Shown here in pieces: positions 1 to 5,736 of a stretch of 10,327 bases of DNA (position 1 is the stretch's first letter; the number at the start of each line of letters is the position of its first letter). Source of the stretch: Treponema sp. (GTDB lineage Bacteria; Spirochaetota; Spirochaetia; Treponematales; Treponemataceae); NCBI GenBank assembly GCA_024691105.1, contig JAILNY010000188.1:1-10327 (forward strand), written 5' to 3'. Made by a program: the position numbers and the translations under genes. The notes under the pieces were generated by a model that worked only from the letters and a program-made list of their open reading frames with translations, searched no databases and was not told where the DNA came from.

Positions 1-86
1 TAGTCATTATATCCAACAAATAAATATAAAATTATTAATATGAAAACAATCCCAAAAGAGAATAGTTTAATATTATTTTTACTCAT
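1..86 (-). CDS. Start of a membrane-anchored ORF overlapping the RHS tip (candidate immunity protein, partial)
   Basis: This reading frame begins at an ATG whose last two bases, with the next base, form the TGA stop of the RHS tip (ATGA overlap). It stays open for 28 codons to the window edge. The visible N-terminus is MSKNNIKLFSFG followed by a strongly hydrophobic stretch, IVFILIILYLFVG, so it looks like a signal anchor or signal peptide. A purine-rich AGAAGA lies just upstream, inside the toxin gene, so translation is probably coupled. In RHS and other polymorphic toxin loci the gene directly after the toxin tip is normally its cognate immunity gene. A membrane- or periplasm-anchored immunity protein would suit a toxin acting on peptidoglycan. 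Function is inferred from position and topology only, because the rest of the protein lies outside the window. Confidence 0.6.
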   Translation of the reverse strand, partial: MSKNNIKLFSFGIVFILIILYLFVGYND

Positions 87-787
87 TCTTCTGCACCTTG
101 CTTATCTGTTCCATCTTTTTGAGGATTCCATTTGTAAAAATCCCACCTTCTGAATGCCATACCAAAAGCTGAAGTAGCTTCTGGAACAGAAGATCCTTTA
201 TTAATATTCATAAAAATATCTTTTTTGAAATTATAAACACGGTTTTGTATATATTCTCCGCCATAAAAGACTGAATTATATTTTGAACTACCTCTTTCTA
301 TATTGCCTTGTCTAATTCCAAAACAATCTCCTAAACGAATATTTATTACTTGAATATGTGAATATTCTCCATCTTGTGGGCCCCATGGAGTTCCTATATC
401 CATACAGATTAAATCTCCCGCTTGCATTTTTGATATATCTATATCAATCGTATTAAATTTTAAATCACACGCACCTGTTGAAGATAATACAGTTTCCTTA
501 AATTCTTCAATTGATGAAAAATCTTCGCTATTAGATGAATATGTTCCGGTTCCATTTGTAATTGTTATTGGTAAATTATTTTCAGAGGCAAAATCTATTA
601 AAAGACATAACGATAGGTCTTCGCATGTAAACTTTTGATTGTTATTCTGATATTGTTCAATTTTAGAATCTACATATTGTGAATATTGTTCTATATATTC
701 AGGAGTCCATTCATTAAAACTATTCCAAGCATCCCTTCCATCAGGATCTGTATACTTAATCGGATTATTAGCGGCATATACATACAA
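83..787 (-). CDS. Orphan RHS C-terminal tip (5'-truncated) with putative papain/NlpC-like toxin domain
   Basis: The N-terminus LYVYAANNPIKYTDPDGR is the end of an RHS-repeat-associated core, the conserved motif at the junction with the variable C-terminal toxin. No beta-propeller or YD repeats precede it. The frame is open only back to base 835, where an in-frame TGA stands, so the RHS body is missing. The first available start is TTG at 787, with no Shine-Dalgarno. About 210 residues follow the junction. They contain, in order, Cys55 (TCEDLSLCLLIDFA), a GDL motif at 124-126, His144 (YSHIQVI) and a polar RQGN at 159-162. That order fits a papain-like/NlpC-P60 cysteine hydrolase fold, but this is my reading and not a confirmed family match. 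It is followed by a coupled, membrane-anchored ORF. It is most likely a displaced toxin tip kept as a recombination donor or remnant, and probably not translated well by itself. Confidence 0.7.
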   Translation of the reverse strand: MYVYAANNPIKYTDPDGRDAWNSFNEWTPEYIEQYSQYVDSKIEQYQNNNQKFTCEDLSLCLLIDFASENNLPITITNGTGTYSSNSEDFSSIEEFKETVLSSTGACDLKFNTIDIDISKMQAGDLICMDIGTPWGPQDGEYSHIQVINIRLGDCFGIRQGNIERGSSKYNSVFYGGEYIQNRVYNFKKDIFMNINKGSSVPEATSAFGMAFRRWDFYKWNPQKDGTDKQGAEE

Positions 788-851
788 ATTGCTATTGATG
801 TGACTAAGCCATGCTTTCCAGAACTCACATTTTTGTCAAAGATCTGCACAT

Positions 852-880
852 AAAATATCAAAATCCTAAAAATTTTTCAA
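852..880 (-). promoter_or_regulatory. Possible minus-strand promoter upstream of the RHS tip
   Basis: On the minus strand TTGAAA (875-880) and TATTTT (852-857) are separated by exactly 17 bases, close to a vegetative -35/-10 pair. It would start transcription near 845, reading into the RHS tip. The region is very AT-rich, so a chance match is quite possible. Confidence 0.25.
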
Positions 881-900
881 CTTTTCCCAAAGAAAAGCGG

Positions 901-922
901 ACATTTTTTAATTAAAAAATGT
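901..922. repeat. Perfect 22-bp palindrome abutting the rpn start codon
   Basis: The half-site ACATTTTTTAA is followed directly by its exact reverse complement, ending one base before the ATG at 923. It could be an operator for a dimeric protein or an AT-rich hairpin in the leader. It also fills the position where a Shine-Dalgarno would normally be. The nearest purine-rich stretch (AAAGAAAAGCGGA) lies on its far side. Confidence 0.7.
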
Positions 923-1789
923 ATGGCTTTATTTAACAGAAAGTACAAGGATTCTGTTTTTACAAATTTGTTTGGCAGTGACCGCGACGGAAAGAAAAAC
1001 TTTCTTGACCTTTATAACGCACTCTCCGGCAATGACTACAAGCTGGACAAAGTTTCTCTTGAACGCAAGGTTATCGAGCAGTCGCTTTACAAAACTTTTA
1101 ACAACGATGTCAGTTGGGAAATTGATGGTAAGCTCATCGTACTAGTCGAACACCAGTCTACAGTAAACCAAAATATGCCGTTCCGCTGTCTTGAATACGT
1201 CACCCGCATTTATGAAGAAATAGTCCCTTCAAGACAGCGTTATGCCGAAAAGGTTTATAAAATTCCAAACCCCGATTTTTATGTAGTCTATGTCGGTAAA
1301 GATAAAATACCTCAGGAACAGGAACTAAAGCTTTCCGATGCATTCTATACCAAAGACTCAAGCAAACTTGAGCTTGTTGTAAAAGTTAAAAATTGTTCAG
1401 ACTCCCGATTATTGCCGATTGCAAAAAACTGTGATATCCTTAAACAGTATTGCCAGTTTATCGAAATTGTCGAACAGACTTACAACAAACGTTTTCCAAA
1501 ATATTCATTTAAAAAGGCAATCGAAAAAGCGATGGAACAGGAAATCCTTAAAGACTACCTTAGCAGAAAATCGCGGGAGGTCATAAACATGCTGTGTGCA
1601 AAATATGATTACAAAATGGACATTGCCGTTAAACAGGAAGAAGCATTTGCCGACGGGAAAGAAGCCGGCGTTCAGCAGAAAGCCATCGAAGATGCTGTTA
1701 TGCTTGTGAATAAATATAATGCTGATCCCAAGGTCGCTGCAAAAGATATGAATGCTCCTCTGGAATCTGTCCTGGAAGCCTTAAAATAA
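923..1789 (+). CDS. Rpn family recombination-promoting nuclease / PD-(D/E)XK putative transposase
   Basis: This 288-residue protein is a recognisable member of the Rpn/PD-(D/E)XK 'putative transposase' group that is abundant in Treponema. It has the N-terminal FNRKYKDSVFTNLFG block (4-18). The nuclease core is around DVSWEIDGKLIVLVEHQST (62-80), with Asp62 or Asp68 and the E76-x-Q78 motif as candidate metal and catalytic residues. Characterised Rpn proteins are DNA endonucleases that promote RecA-independent recombination and can act in phage defence. The C-terminus (about 223-288) is helical and charged. The ATG at 923 is the only in-frame start near the conserved N-terminus. It lacks a good Shine-Dalgarno and directly follows a perfect palindrome. 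The gene is the only plus-strand gene in the left half and looks less AT-rich than its neighbours, so it probably arrived separately. No inverted repeats or target duplications typical of an insertion sequence are visible. Confidence 0.85.
   Translation: MALFNRKYKDSVFTNLFGSDRDGKKNFLDLYNALSGNDYKLDKVSLERKVIEQSLYKTFNNDVSWEIDGKLIVLVEHQSTVNQNMPFRCLEYVTRIYEEIVPSRQRYAEKVYKIPNPDFYVVYVGKDKIPQEQELKLSDAFYTKDSSKLELVVKVKNCSDSRLLPIAKNCDILKQYCQFIEIVEQTYNKRFPKYSFKKAIEKAMEQEILKDYLSRKSREVINMLCAKYDYKMDIAVKQEEAFADGKEAGVQQKAIEDAVMLVNKYNADPKVAAKDMNAPLESVLEALK
1589..1789 (+). CDS. Possible intragenic small protein (RpnS-like) from an internal start in the rpn gene
   Basis: In frame with the nuclease gene, GGGAGG at 1575-1580 stands 8 bases before ATG 1589 (Met223). 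This is the best Shine-Dalgarno/ATG pairing in the gene and far better than that of the full-length start. Translation from here would give a 66-residue protein identical to the nuclease C-terminus, beginning MLCAKYDYKMD. For E. coli Rpn proteins it is established that a short C-terminal product made from an internal start blocks the toxicity of the full-length nuclease. The arrangement here matches that design, but expression is inferred from the sequence alone. Confidence 0.4.
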   Translation: MLCAKYDYKMDIAVKQEEAFADGKEAGVQQKAIEDAVMLVNKYNADPKVAAKDMNAPLESVLEALK

Positions 1790-1872
1790 ATCAAACTCGC
1801 GCTGGTTTACACTTTCGCCGCTGAGTCTCTTTAGAAGTGATACTCATATCAGTCAATATTGATTTGAATTTT

Positions 1873-3090
1873 TTATTCCAAGGTCTGATAATTTCCCGTA
1901 ACTTCACTAGCGGCAACATCGTCGTATATTGATAATATATTCAAATCACCGTTATTACATATACATATTATCCAGTTTGATTTTTGCATTTTGTAATACT
2001 GTGTACATTTTAATAGCGACACATCAAAATGTCCGCCATGATAGTTACATATCTTTTGTGCTTCTTCAAGTGATAGACTCCATTTATCAAATGCATATAA
2101 CTTATTTTTATAAAAACAAAACATAAAATTCATATTTATTCTTTCTTCGGGAATCATTCCTTTATTCCATATCTTATAAAGTTGTAAGTAATTATTATAC
2201 CCTTCTTCAAATTCATATCCTTGTTTCGTTAATTTTTCTCTTACGGTTTCTATAGAATCTTTTATTTTCAAATCAAAAAAATATAAATCTCCGTCATAAT
2301 CTGAATCACTAAGGTCATAAACAATATCCTCCGGCATAGGATTATGAGAATACTTGGTGATTCGCTCTTTTCTGGCCAATTGTTGAACCGATTCATTATA
2401 ATAATCCACACCTTGTCTAATAAACTCTTCAATAATTTCAAGTTTCAACTGATATTCTTTAGAGTTCGATGGATAACTTAATTTTCTTAAAAATTCTGCA
2501 GGGCTCGAAGAAATTCCATCTTTCACATGATTTTCATCAAGAAAAAATTTATCTGCAATCTTAGCCTTATTTTGAACAATTAGATAATGTGCTTTTTCAA
2601 TTTCTTCATAATATAGTGCCAAAATCGACGCCGTAATGCCATACTTAGTTTTATGATTAATGTCAGCCCTGCCTTTTTCTACAAGCATTTTCATTTTTTC
2701 AAGACTTATGTACTTTTCTCTATTTTCAGCATCATCATTTTTTTCCATAGCAGACATAACAGAAGATACTGGGTAAGATTTTGCAAAACTTATTGAATTA
2801 TATATTGATTCCATTAATGGTGTGACAAGGACAGAACGAATGTCTTTTGTTACTTGATTAGTGCATACTAACTCTGTATCAGCACCGTAATCTAAAAGCG
2901 TTTCTACTAACTTAGTATTTCTCTAAGAATTATAAAATACAATTCGCGGAAAGCCTGATGCTATATGAAGAGCTGTCTCTCCAGAAATTGTTTTTATATT
3001 TGGATTAAAACCATTTTTAAGTAGTAATCTTACAGCTTCATCTCGTTCAAGTTCTACACCAAAATGTAAAACTGAGTAATAATTTTCCAA
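1873..3090 (-). pseudogene. Ankyrin-repeat protein gene interrupted by an in-frame TAG
   Basis: A continuous ankyrin-like frame runs from a TAA at 3109-3111 down to the stop at 1873, broken only by a TAG at 2923-2925. Before the TAG the frame reads VLHFGVELERDEAVRLLLKN and then SGETALHIASGF. After it comes TKLVETLLDYGADTELV, then VTPLMESIYN, and later KMKMLVEKGRADINHKTKYG. These are successive ankyrin repeats. The intact 313-residue piece (1873-2814) appears to begin at an ATG, but that Met lies inside a TPLM ankyrin motif and has no Shine-Dalgarno, so it is not the original start. A TTG at 3088-3090 with GAAAGAAG upstream is the best candidate start. The last 150 or so residues are non-ankyrin and unrecognised (DLSDSDYDGDLYFFDLKI..., DKWSLSLEEAQKICNYHGG). 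Ankyrin proteins are common immunity or accessory genes beside RHS toxins. The alternative is a working shorter protein from 2814. Confidence 0.7.
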
Positions 3091-3159
3091 ATAACTTCTT
3101 TCTATATTTTAATAATATTTATAATTCTCACCAAACGAAACACATTTTGTTATTATGAA

Positions 3160-3654
3160 TTAGGCCTCAGGGTTATTATTCATTACCTCAATTATTTTTT
3201 GTTTTGCATTCTCAGAAATATTAAAACTACCATTTGGATAGACAGATATATAGCCCTCTAATAATTCAACATCATCTTGTTGAATTGAAAAATATAACAT
3301 ATCTGCATATTTATATTTTTCTCCATACAGTCTAAGGTCAAAACGATCTGTTATTTCGTATTCGTACTTTGGAATATAAAGTCGACTTACTACCTTTCCG
3401 TTTTCTTCAATAATTTCATACAAACTATTATTTTTTAAATACAAAATATAGTCTTTTGAAAAGGATAATTTTTTACAGAGTTGACTTCGTTCCTCTTTTG
3501 TATATAAAGATTTTAATTTAAATGGAACGAAAATATATTCAATTTTTTCTATGGGAATTATTCTAATATATATATCCCTATTTTTATTAATTTGTATTTT
3601 GAATGTTAAAAGGACATATATAATAATTCCCGTAATTACAATTTTTTTCTTCAT
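3160..3654 (-). CDS. Hypothetical membrane-anchored protein
   Basis: I do not recognise a family for this 164-residue protein. Residues 1-20 (MKKKIVITGIIIYVLLTFKI) form a basic-plus-hydrophobic segment typical of a signal anchor or uncleaved signal peptide, so the remainder is probably periplasmic. The rest is rich in Lys, Tyr and Ile with alternating patterns suggesting a mostly beta fold (KYEYEITDRFDLRLYGEKYK, YISVYPNGSFNIS). The ATG at 3654 is preceded by GGAG about 10 bases upstream, which is acceptable. It lies between an Imm32-like gene and the ankyrin pseudogene, all on the same strand, so it may be another immunity-type or accessory gene of the toxin array. That role comes from context only. 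Confidence 0.65.
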   Translation of the reverse strand: MKKKIVITGIIIYVLLTFKIQINKNRDIYIRIIPIEKIEYIFVPFKLKSLYTKEERSQLCKKLSFSKDYILYLKNNSLYEIIEENGKVVSRLYIPKYEYEITDRFDLRLYGEKYKYADMLYFSIQQDDVELLEGYISVYPNGSFNISENAKQKIIEVMNNNPEA

Positions 3655-3808
3655 CGGAACTGTACTCCATTTAACTTTTCAAAACTAATTAGTAAACAAA
3701 CTCAATCCGATGTAAAAAATAATGTCGACACCGACAACGCACCCCGCATATTAATATAATTATAAATCCGGAAAGGTTATAAAGCACGGAATTTGTCTAT
3801 GATTCAGC

Positions 3809-3826
3809 CTGAAAAGATTTTTTCAG
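3809..3826 (-). terminator. Hairpin just downstream of the Imm32-like gene
   Basis: CTGAAAA and TTTTCAG form a 7-bp stem with a 4-base loop (GATT on the plus strand), five bases past the stop of the 109-residue gene. There is no U tract after it on the minus strand, whereas the plus-strand side is followed by AATTTTTATTT. It may be a weak terminator or a 3'-end stabilising hairpin. Confidence 0.35.
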
Positions 3827-3831
3827 AATTT

Positions 3832-4161
3832 TTATTTCAATATGTCATCAATTTTTTGATTTTTATCGCATGAAATAACCAATGAGCTACTAGAGGGCTC
3901 TACATATACACCCATTTTTTGTACAATTAAATCCTTTTCGCAAGGATCTAAATGAAAATGTTTACCTTCATGAAAATCATGAGCCAGTCTAATAAGTTCA
4001 GTTCCTAAACCTAGCATTGCATTTTTTGTTAAAAACATTTCTACATGGCAATCTTTTTGTAACTCATTTTTAGAATCATATACTTTTAATGTTAAGACAT
4101 TATCTGAATTAAGTTCAAATAAATCATTCGTATAATTTTCGATGTCAACTACATATTTCAA
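3832..4161 (-). CDS. Small Imm32-like immunity protein
   Basis: This 109-residue soluble protein begins with a beta-rich half (KYVVDIENYTNDLFELNSDN, VLTLKVYDSK). A helix follows, AMLGLGTELIRLAHDF, then a histidine-rich turn, GKHFHLDP, and a final strand, SSLVISC. This pattern of a glycine turn, an LxxLAH helix, an H-x-H-L-D segment and a terminal LVI strand resembles the Imm32 family of polymorphic-toxin immunity proteins. The assignment is by eye. The start is TTG, supported by a strong GAGGAG seven to eight bases upstream. A TATAAT on the minus strand at 4185-4190 could allow its own transcription, although the HEAT-like gene ends only 55 bases upstream on the same strand. No toxin partner is adjacent, so it looks like an orphan immunity gene. 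Confidence 0.7.
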   Translation of the reverse strand: MKYVVDIENYTNDLFELNSDNVLTLKVYDSKNELQKDCHVEMFLTKNAMLGLGTELIRLAHDFHEGKHFHLDPCEKDLIVQKMGVYVEPSSSSLVISCDKNQKIDDILK

Positions 4162-4216
4162 AATTTATTCTCCTCACATAGAAAATTATAAAATATACCT
4201 TTATACTAAGTACATT

Positions 4217-4660
4217 TTACCACTCTCGTAATGAAACCACATCTGCTAATTTTACCTTAGTAAAATCTGAATCAGAAAATTTAAAATATTTTATTAATTC
4301 AAATAAATTGGATATCCAATTTCCATCCCTATCAACATAAGCAGAATATAACGTATCTTCCAAAGGGGCTTGAATTACTTCTTTTTTCAAGCTCTTTAAT
4401 ATTTCTAATCCTTGTAAAGCACCTGGCCAATTCAAATCCATAAGCAAATATATCAAATCATCAGCTAATTTTACCTTATCCTGATAACTTCTACGATTTA
4501 TAACAACTACTAGGTTTTCCCAGATATCTTTTGATGAATTTCTTATGCAATTTGTAAAATCCCAATCCTCAGATTTTGACAAAATTTCAATTGCTTCACT
4601 TTGTTCTTTTTCAGAATTTTTCCAGCTTAATTGTTCTATATAATTTTTATAGTCGTTCAT
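4217..4660 (-). CDS. HEAT-like immunity protein, DUF5071-like
   Basis: This 147-residue, mostly helical, cytoplasmic protein has no signal peptide. It carries WENLVVVINR (47-56) and the tell-tale DLNWPGALQGLEILKSL segment (about 75-91), followed by VDRDGNWISNLFELI. The (D/N)xNWPGA motif between helices is characteristic of DUF5071-type HEAT-like proteins, which are frequent in polymorphic-toxin immunity arrays. It starts at ATG 4660, only 20 bases after the stop of the EF-Tu-domain gene, with a weak AAGG/AAAGA purine stretch upstream, so the two are probably co-transcribed. The family call is from motif recognition. The immunity role is inferred from the company it keeps, and its cognate toxin is not in the window. 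Confidence 0.7.
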   Translation of the reverse strand: MNDYKNYIEQLSWKNSEKEQSEAIEILSKSEDWDFTNCIRNSSKDIWENLVVVINRRSYQDKVKLADDLIYLLMDLNWPGALQGLEILKSLKKEVIQAPLEDTLYSAYVDRDGNWISNLFELIKYFKFSDSDFTKVKLADVVSLREW

Positions 4661-4680
4661 GTTTATCTTTATGCCTTGCC

Positions 4681-4965
4681 CTACAATATTTCTAATACTC
4701 TTCCTTTAGCAATCGTTGAAAATTCTTTAAGTTCAAACGTATCTCCAACTTTTATCGGGCAAATATCAGTTATTTTTATTCTTAATTTATACGTATTGCC
4801 TAGACATATCAATTCTGTATTATCAAATTCAATCTGGCAATCATAATTCTCGTTGCTGAAATAAAACAAGGGTCTAAAAGCGTATTTCGACTTAGGAATA
4901 TTTTTCTTTCGTCCACCTTCTGATTTCAATAAAAAATATATGTATGCAATATATTCTTTCATCAC
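4681..4965 (-). CDS. Stand-alone EF-Tu domain 3-like protein
   Basis: This 94-residue protein is essentially the third (C-terminal) beta-barrel domain of elongation factor Tu by itself. SEGGR at 15-19 matches the DEGGR of EF-Tu, FRPLFYF at 30-36 matches YRPQFYF, and the order LGNTYKLRIKI - CPIKVGDTFELKE - TIAKGRVLEIL matches the PGDN..V.L..PI....F.IREGG.TVGAG.V end of EF-Tu. The GTPase domain and domain 2 are absent and there is no room for them. The start is GTG 4965 or the adjacent ATG 4962, with AGGAG 7-10 bases upstream. It heads a short operon with the HEAT-like gene. EF-Tu is a known cofactor or target of several contact-dependent toxins, so a decoy or immunity role is possible but is inference. 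Such proteins may alternatively have a housekeeping role. Confidence 0.75.
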   Translation of the reverse strand: MMKEYIAYIYFLLKSEGGRKKNIPKSKYAFRPLFYFSNENYDCQIEFDNTELICLGNTYKLRIKITDICPIKVGDTFELKEFSTIAKGRVLEIL

Positions 4966-5128
4966 AGAAAAATCTCCTATTCTAACTTAATTGAAAGTAG
5001 TAATTTGATTTTTAAGAACTTTTTTTATACCGGCAAGGCACATGCGACGCATCGCGTCGCGTATTGCAAGGAACCTACAAAACACATGCGCGCCATAAAT
5101 GACGCGCTATCTGTAAGGAAGCTATTAA

Positions 5129-5167
5129 CTTGTAGGTTCTGCGAATTAATTCGCAGAACCTACCAAG
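5129..5167. repeat. Long palindrome (32-bp perfect core)
   Basis: Bases 5132-5163 are a perfect palindrome centred on GCGAATT/AATTCGC with outer arms GTAGGTTCT/AGAACCTAC. It extends by CTT/AAG after a single unpaired C at 5164. No T tract follows on either side. Its arm is also complementary to GAACCTACAA at 5071-5080, so alternative folds are possible. Confidence 0.8.
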
Positions 5168-5212
5168 CACATACTCCGCTTCGCTCCGTTAGTGCAGTGT
5201 AAGATTATACGC

Positions 5213-5243
5213 GTTGGACCGCAAATTAATTTGCGGATCCAAC
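5213..5243. repeat. Second palindrome, overlapping the fabZ stop codon
   Basis: GTTGGA-CCGCAAATT pairs with AATTTGCGG-A-TCCAAC, a 15-bp stem with one bulged base. It has the same architecture as the 5129-5167 element (an AATT/AATT centre, a GC-rich inner arm and a one-base asymmetry). On the minus strand it encodes the last four residues and the TAA of fabZ, and it may also serve as the 3'-end hairpin of that transcript. Confidence 0.75.
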
Positions 5244-5657
5244 TAAACACATCCATTCAGCCTCTGCGCATAATGTTTCGCCGACGTAGAGCTTTCCAGC
5301 CTGCTTAATCATTTTTGAACTTACGCGAAGGTTTGTAATCTCCATACGAGCCTTGTCACCCGGGCGAACCTGATTTCTAAACTTAACTTTATCAAGAGTT
5401 GCAAAAAAGAAAAGACTTCCATCAGGAACTTTCTTCTGATAACTTAACGCAGCTCCACCAGCCTGAGCCATAGTCTCACATAAGATTACACCAGGAACTA
5501 CAGGGTATTCTGGAAAGTGACCTTTAAAGAAAAATTCATTTTCTGTAAAAACGTGTTCACTCACGCTTCCGTTATCATCGCATGAAACAATTTCATCTAC
5601 AAACAAAAAAGGATCACGATGTGGTAAAAGACTTTTGATATCAGTTGTAACAGACAT
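5226..5657 (-). CDS. fabZ: 3-hydroxyacyl-[acyl-carrier-protein] dehydratase
   Basis: FabZ dehydrates (3R)-hydroxyacyl-ACP to trans-2-enoyl-ACP in the cytoplasmic type II fatty acid elongation cycle. The 143-residue hot-dog fold protein has LLPHRDPFLFVDEI (10-23), the catalytic motif FKGHFPEYPVVPGV with His47, and Glu61 in ETMAQAGG. The 14-residue gap between them equals that of E. coli FabZ. FFFATLDKVKFRNQVRPGD follows. I chose ATG 5657 because AGGAG lies five bases upstream and the PHR motif then falls at the usual distance. An ATG at 5696 is in frame but has no Shine-Dalgarno. The last residues, GSAN, and the stop are encoded by a palindromic repeat and are probably not ancestral. The gene stands alone, with no other fatty acid genes beside it. 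A small CCGGT/ACCGG hairpin lies in its leader. Confidence 0.93.
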   Translation of the reverse strand: MSVTTDIKSLLPHRDPFLFVDEIVSCDDNGSVSEHVFTENEFFFKGHFPEYPVVPGVILCETMAQAGGAALSYQKKVPDGSLFFFATLDKVKFRNQVRPGDKARMEITNLRVSSKMIKQAGKLYVGETLCAEAEWMCLVGSAN

Positions 5658-5676
5658 ATTTTCTCCTATTAAATCG

Positions 5677-5692
5677 CCGGTCTTAAAACCGG
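5677..5692 (-). promoter_or_regulatory. Small hairpin in the fabZ leader
   Basis: CCGGT (5677-5681) and ACCGG (5688-5692) form a 5-bp GC-rich stem with a six-base loop, ending about 10 bases before the fabZ Shine-Dalgarno. It is too small to call a riboswitch. It might affect translation or mark an operator, and it could be chance. Confidence 0.25.
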
Positions 5693-5736
5693 TCATTATT
5701 ACGCAGGAGTGAATTTTCCCGCGCCCATTTTTATTT

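Larger units (their letters stand above)
5031..5254. repeat. Mosaic of palindromes and four diverged short repeats, no gene
   Basis: A motif of the form (A/G)CxxAxxCACATxC occurs four times on the plus strand: 5031-5046 (GGCAAGGCACATGCG), 5070-5090 (GAACCTACAAAACACATGCG), 5155-5174 (GAACCTACCAAGCACATAC) and 5235-5254 (GGATCCAACTAAACACATCC). Copies three and four are each the right arm of a long palindrome. A GCGACG-CATCG-CGTCGC hairpin (5044-5060) accompanies the first copy. The tract is locally GC-rich against an AT-rich background and sits exactly between the accessory island and fabZ. It looks like a family of small intergenic palindromic elements and not a protein gene. Confidence 0.6.

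Noticed and set aside
923..1789. Classical insertion sequence around the rpn gene
   Set aside because: No terminal inverted repeats or target-site duplication are visible at the gene edges. The upstream palindrome has no partner downstream of 1789.
1929..2126. Plus-strand 65-codon frame with hydrophobic character
   Set aside because: It is antisense to the ankyrin gene in AT-rich DNA. Its hydrophobicity is a by-product of the complementary codons, and there is no SD.
4631..4846. Plus-strand 71-codon frame with a hydrophobic N-terminus
   Set aside because: It is antisense to the EF-Tu domain 3 gene and the start of the HEAT-like gene, both of which have recognisable motifs.
5005..5202. Open plus-strand frame of 65 codons across the repeat tract
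   Set aside because: It is composed almost wholly of palindrome and repeat sequence, has a biased Arg/His/Cys-rich translation, and has no Shine-Dalgarno. It reads as noncoding repeat.
5031..5254. Possible CRISPR-like array of spaced repeats
   Set aside because: The four copies differ in sequence and spacing, and two are arms of palindromes. There are no uniform spacers and no cas genes.
5658..5696. Longer FabZ start at ATG 5696
   Set aside because: It has no Shine-Dalgarno, and the added 13 residues are encoded by the leader hairpin and the SD of the better start at 5657.
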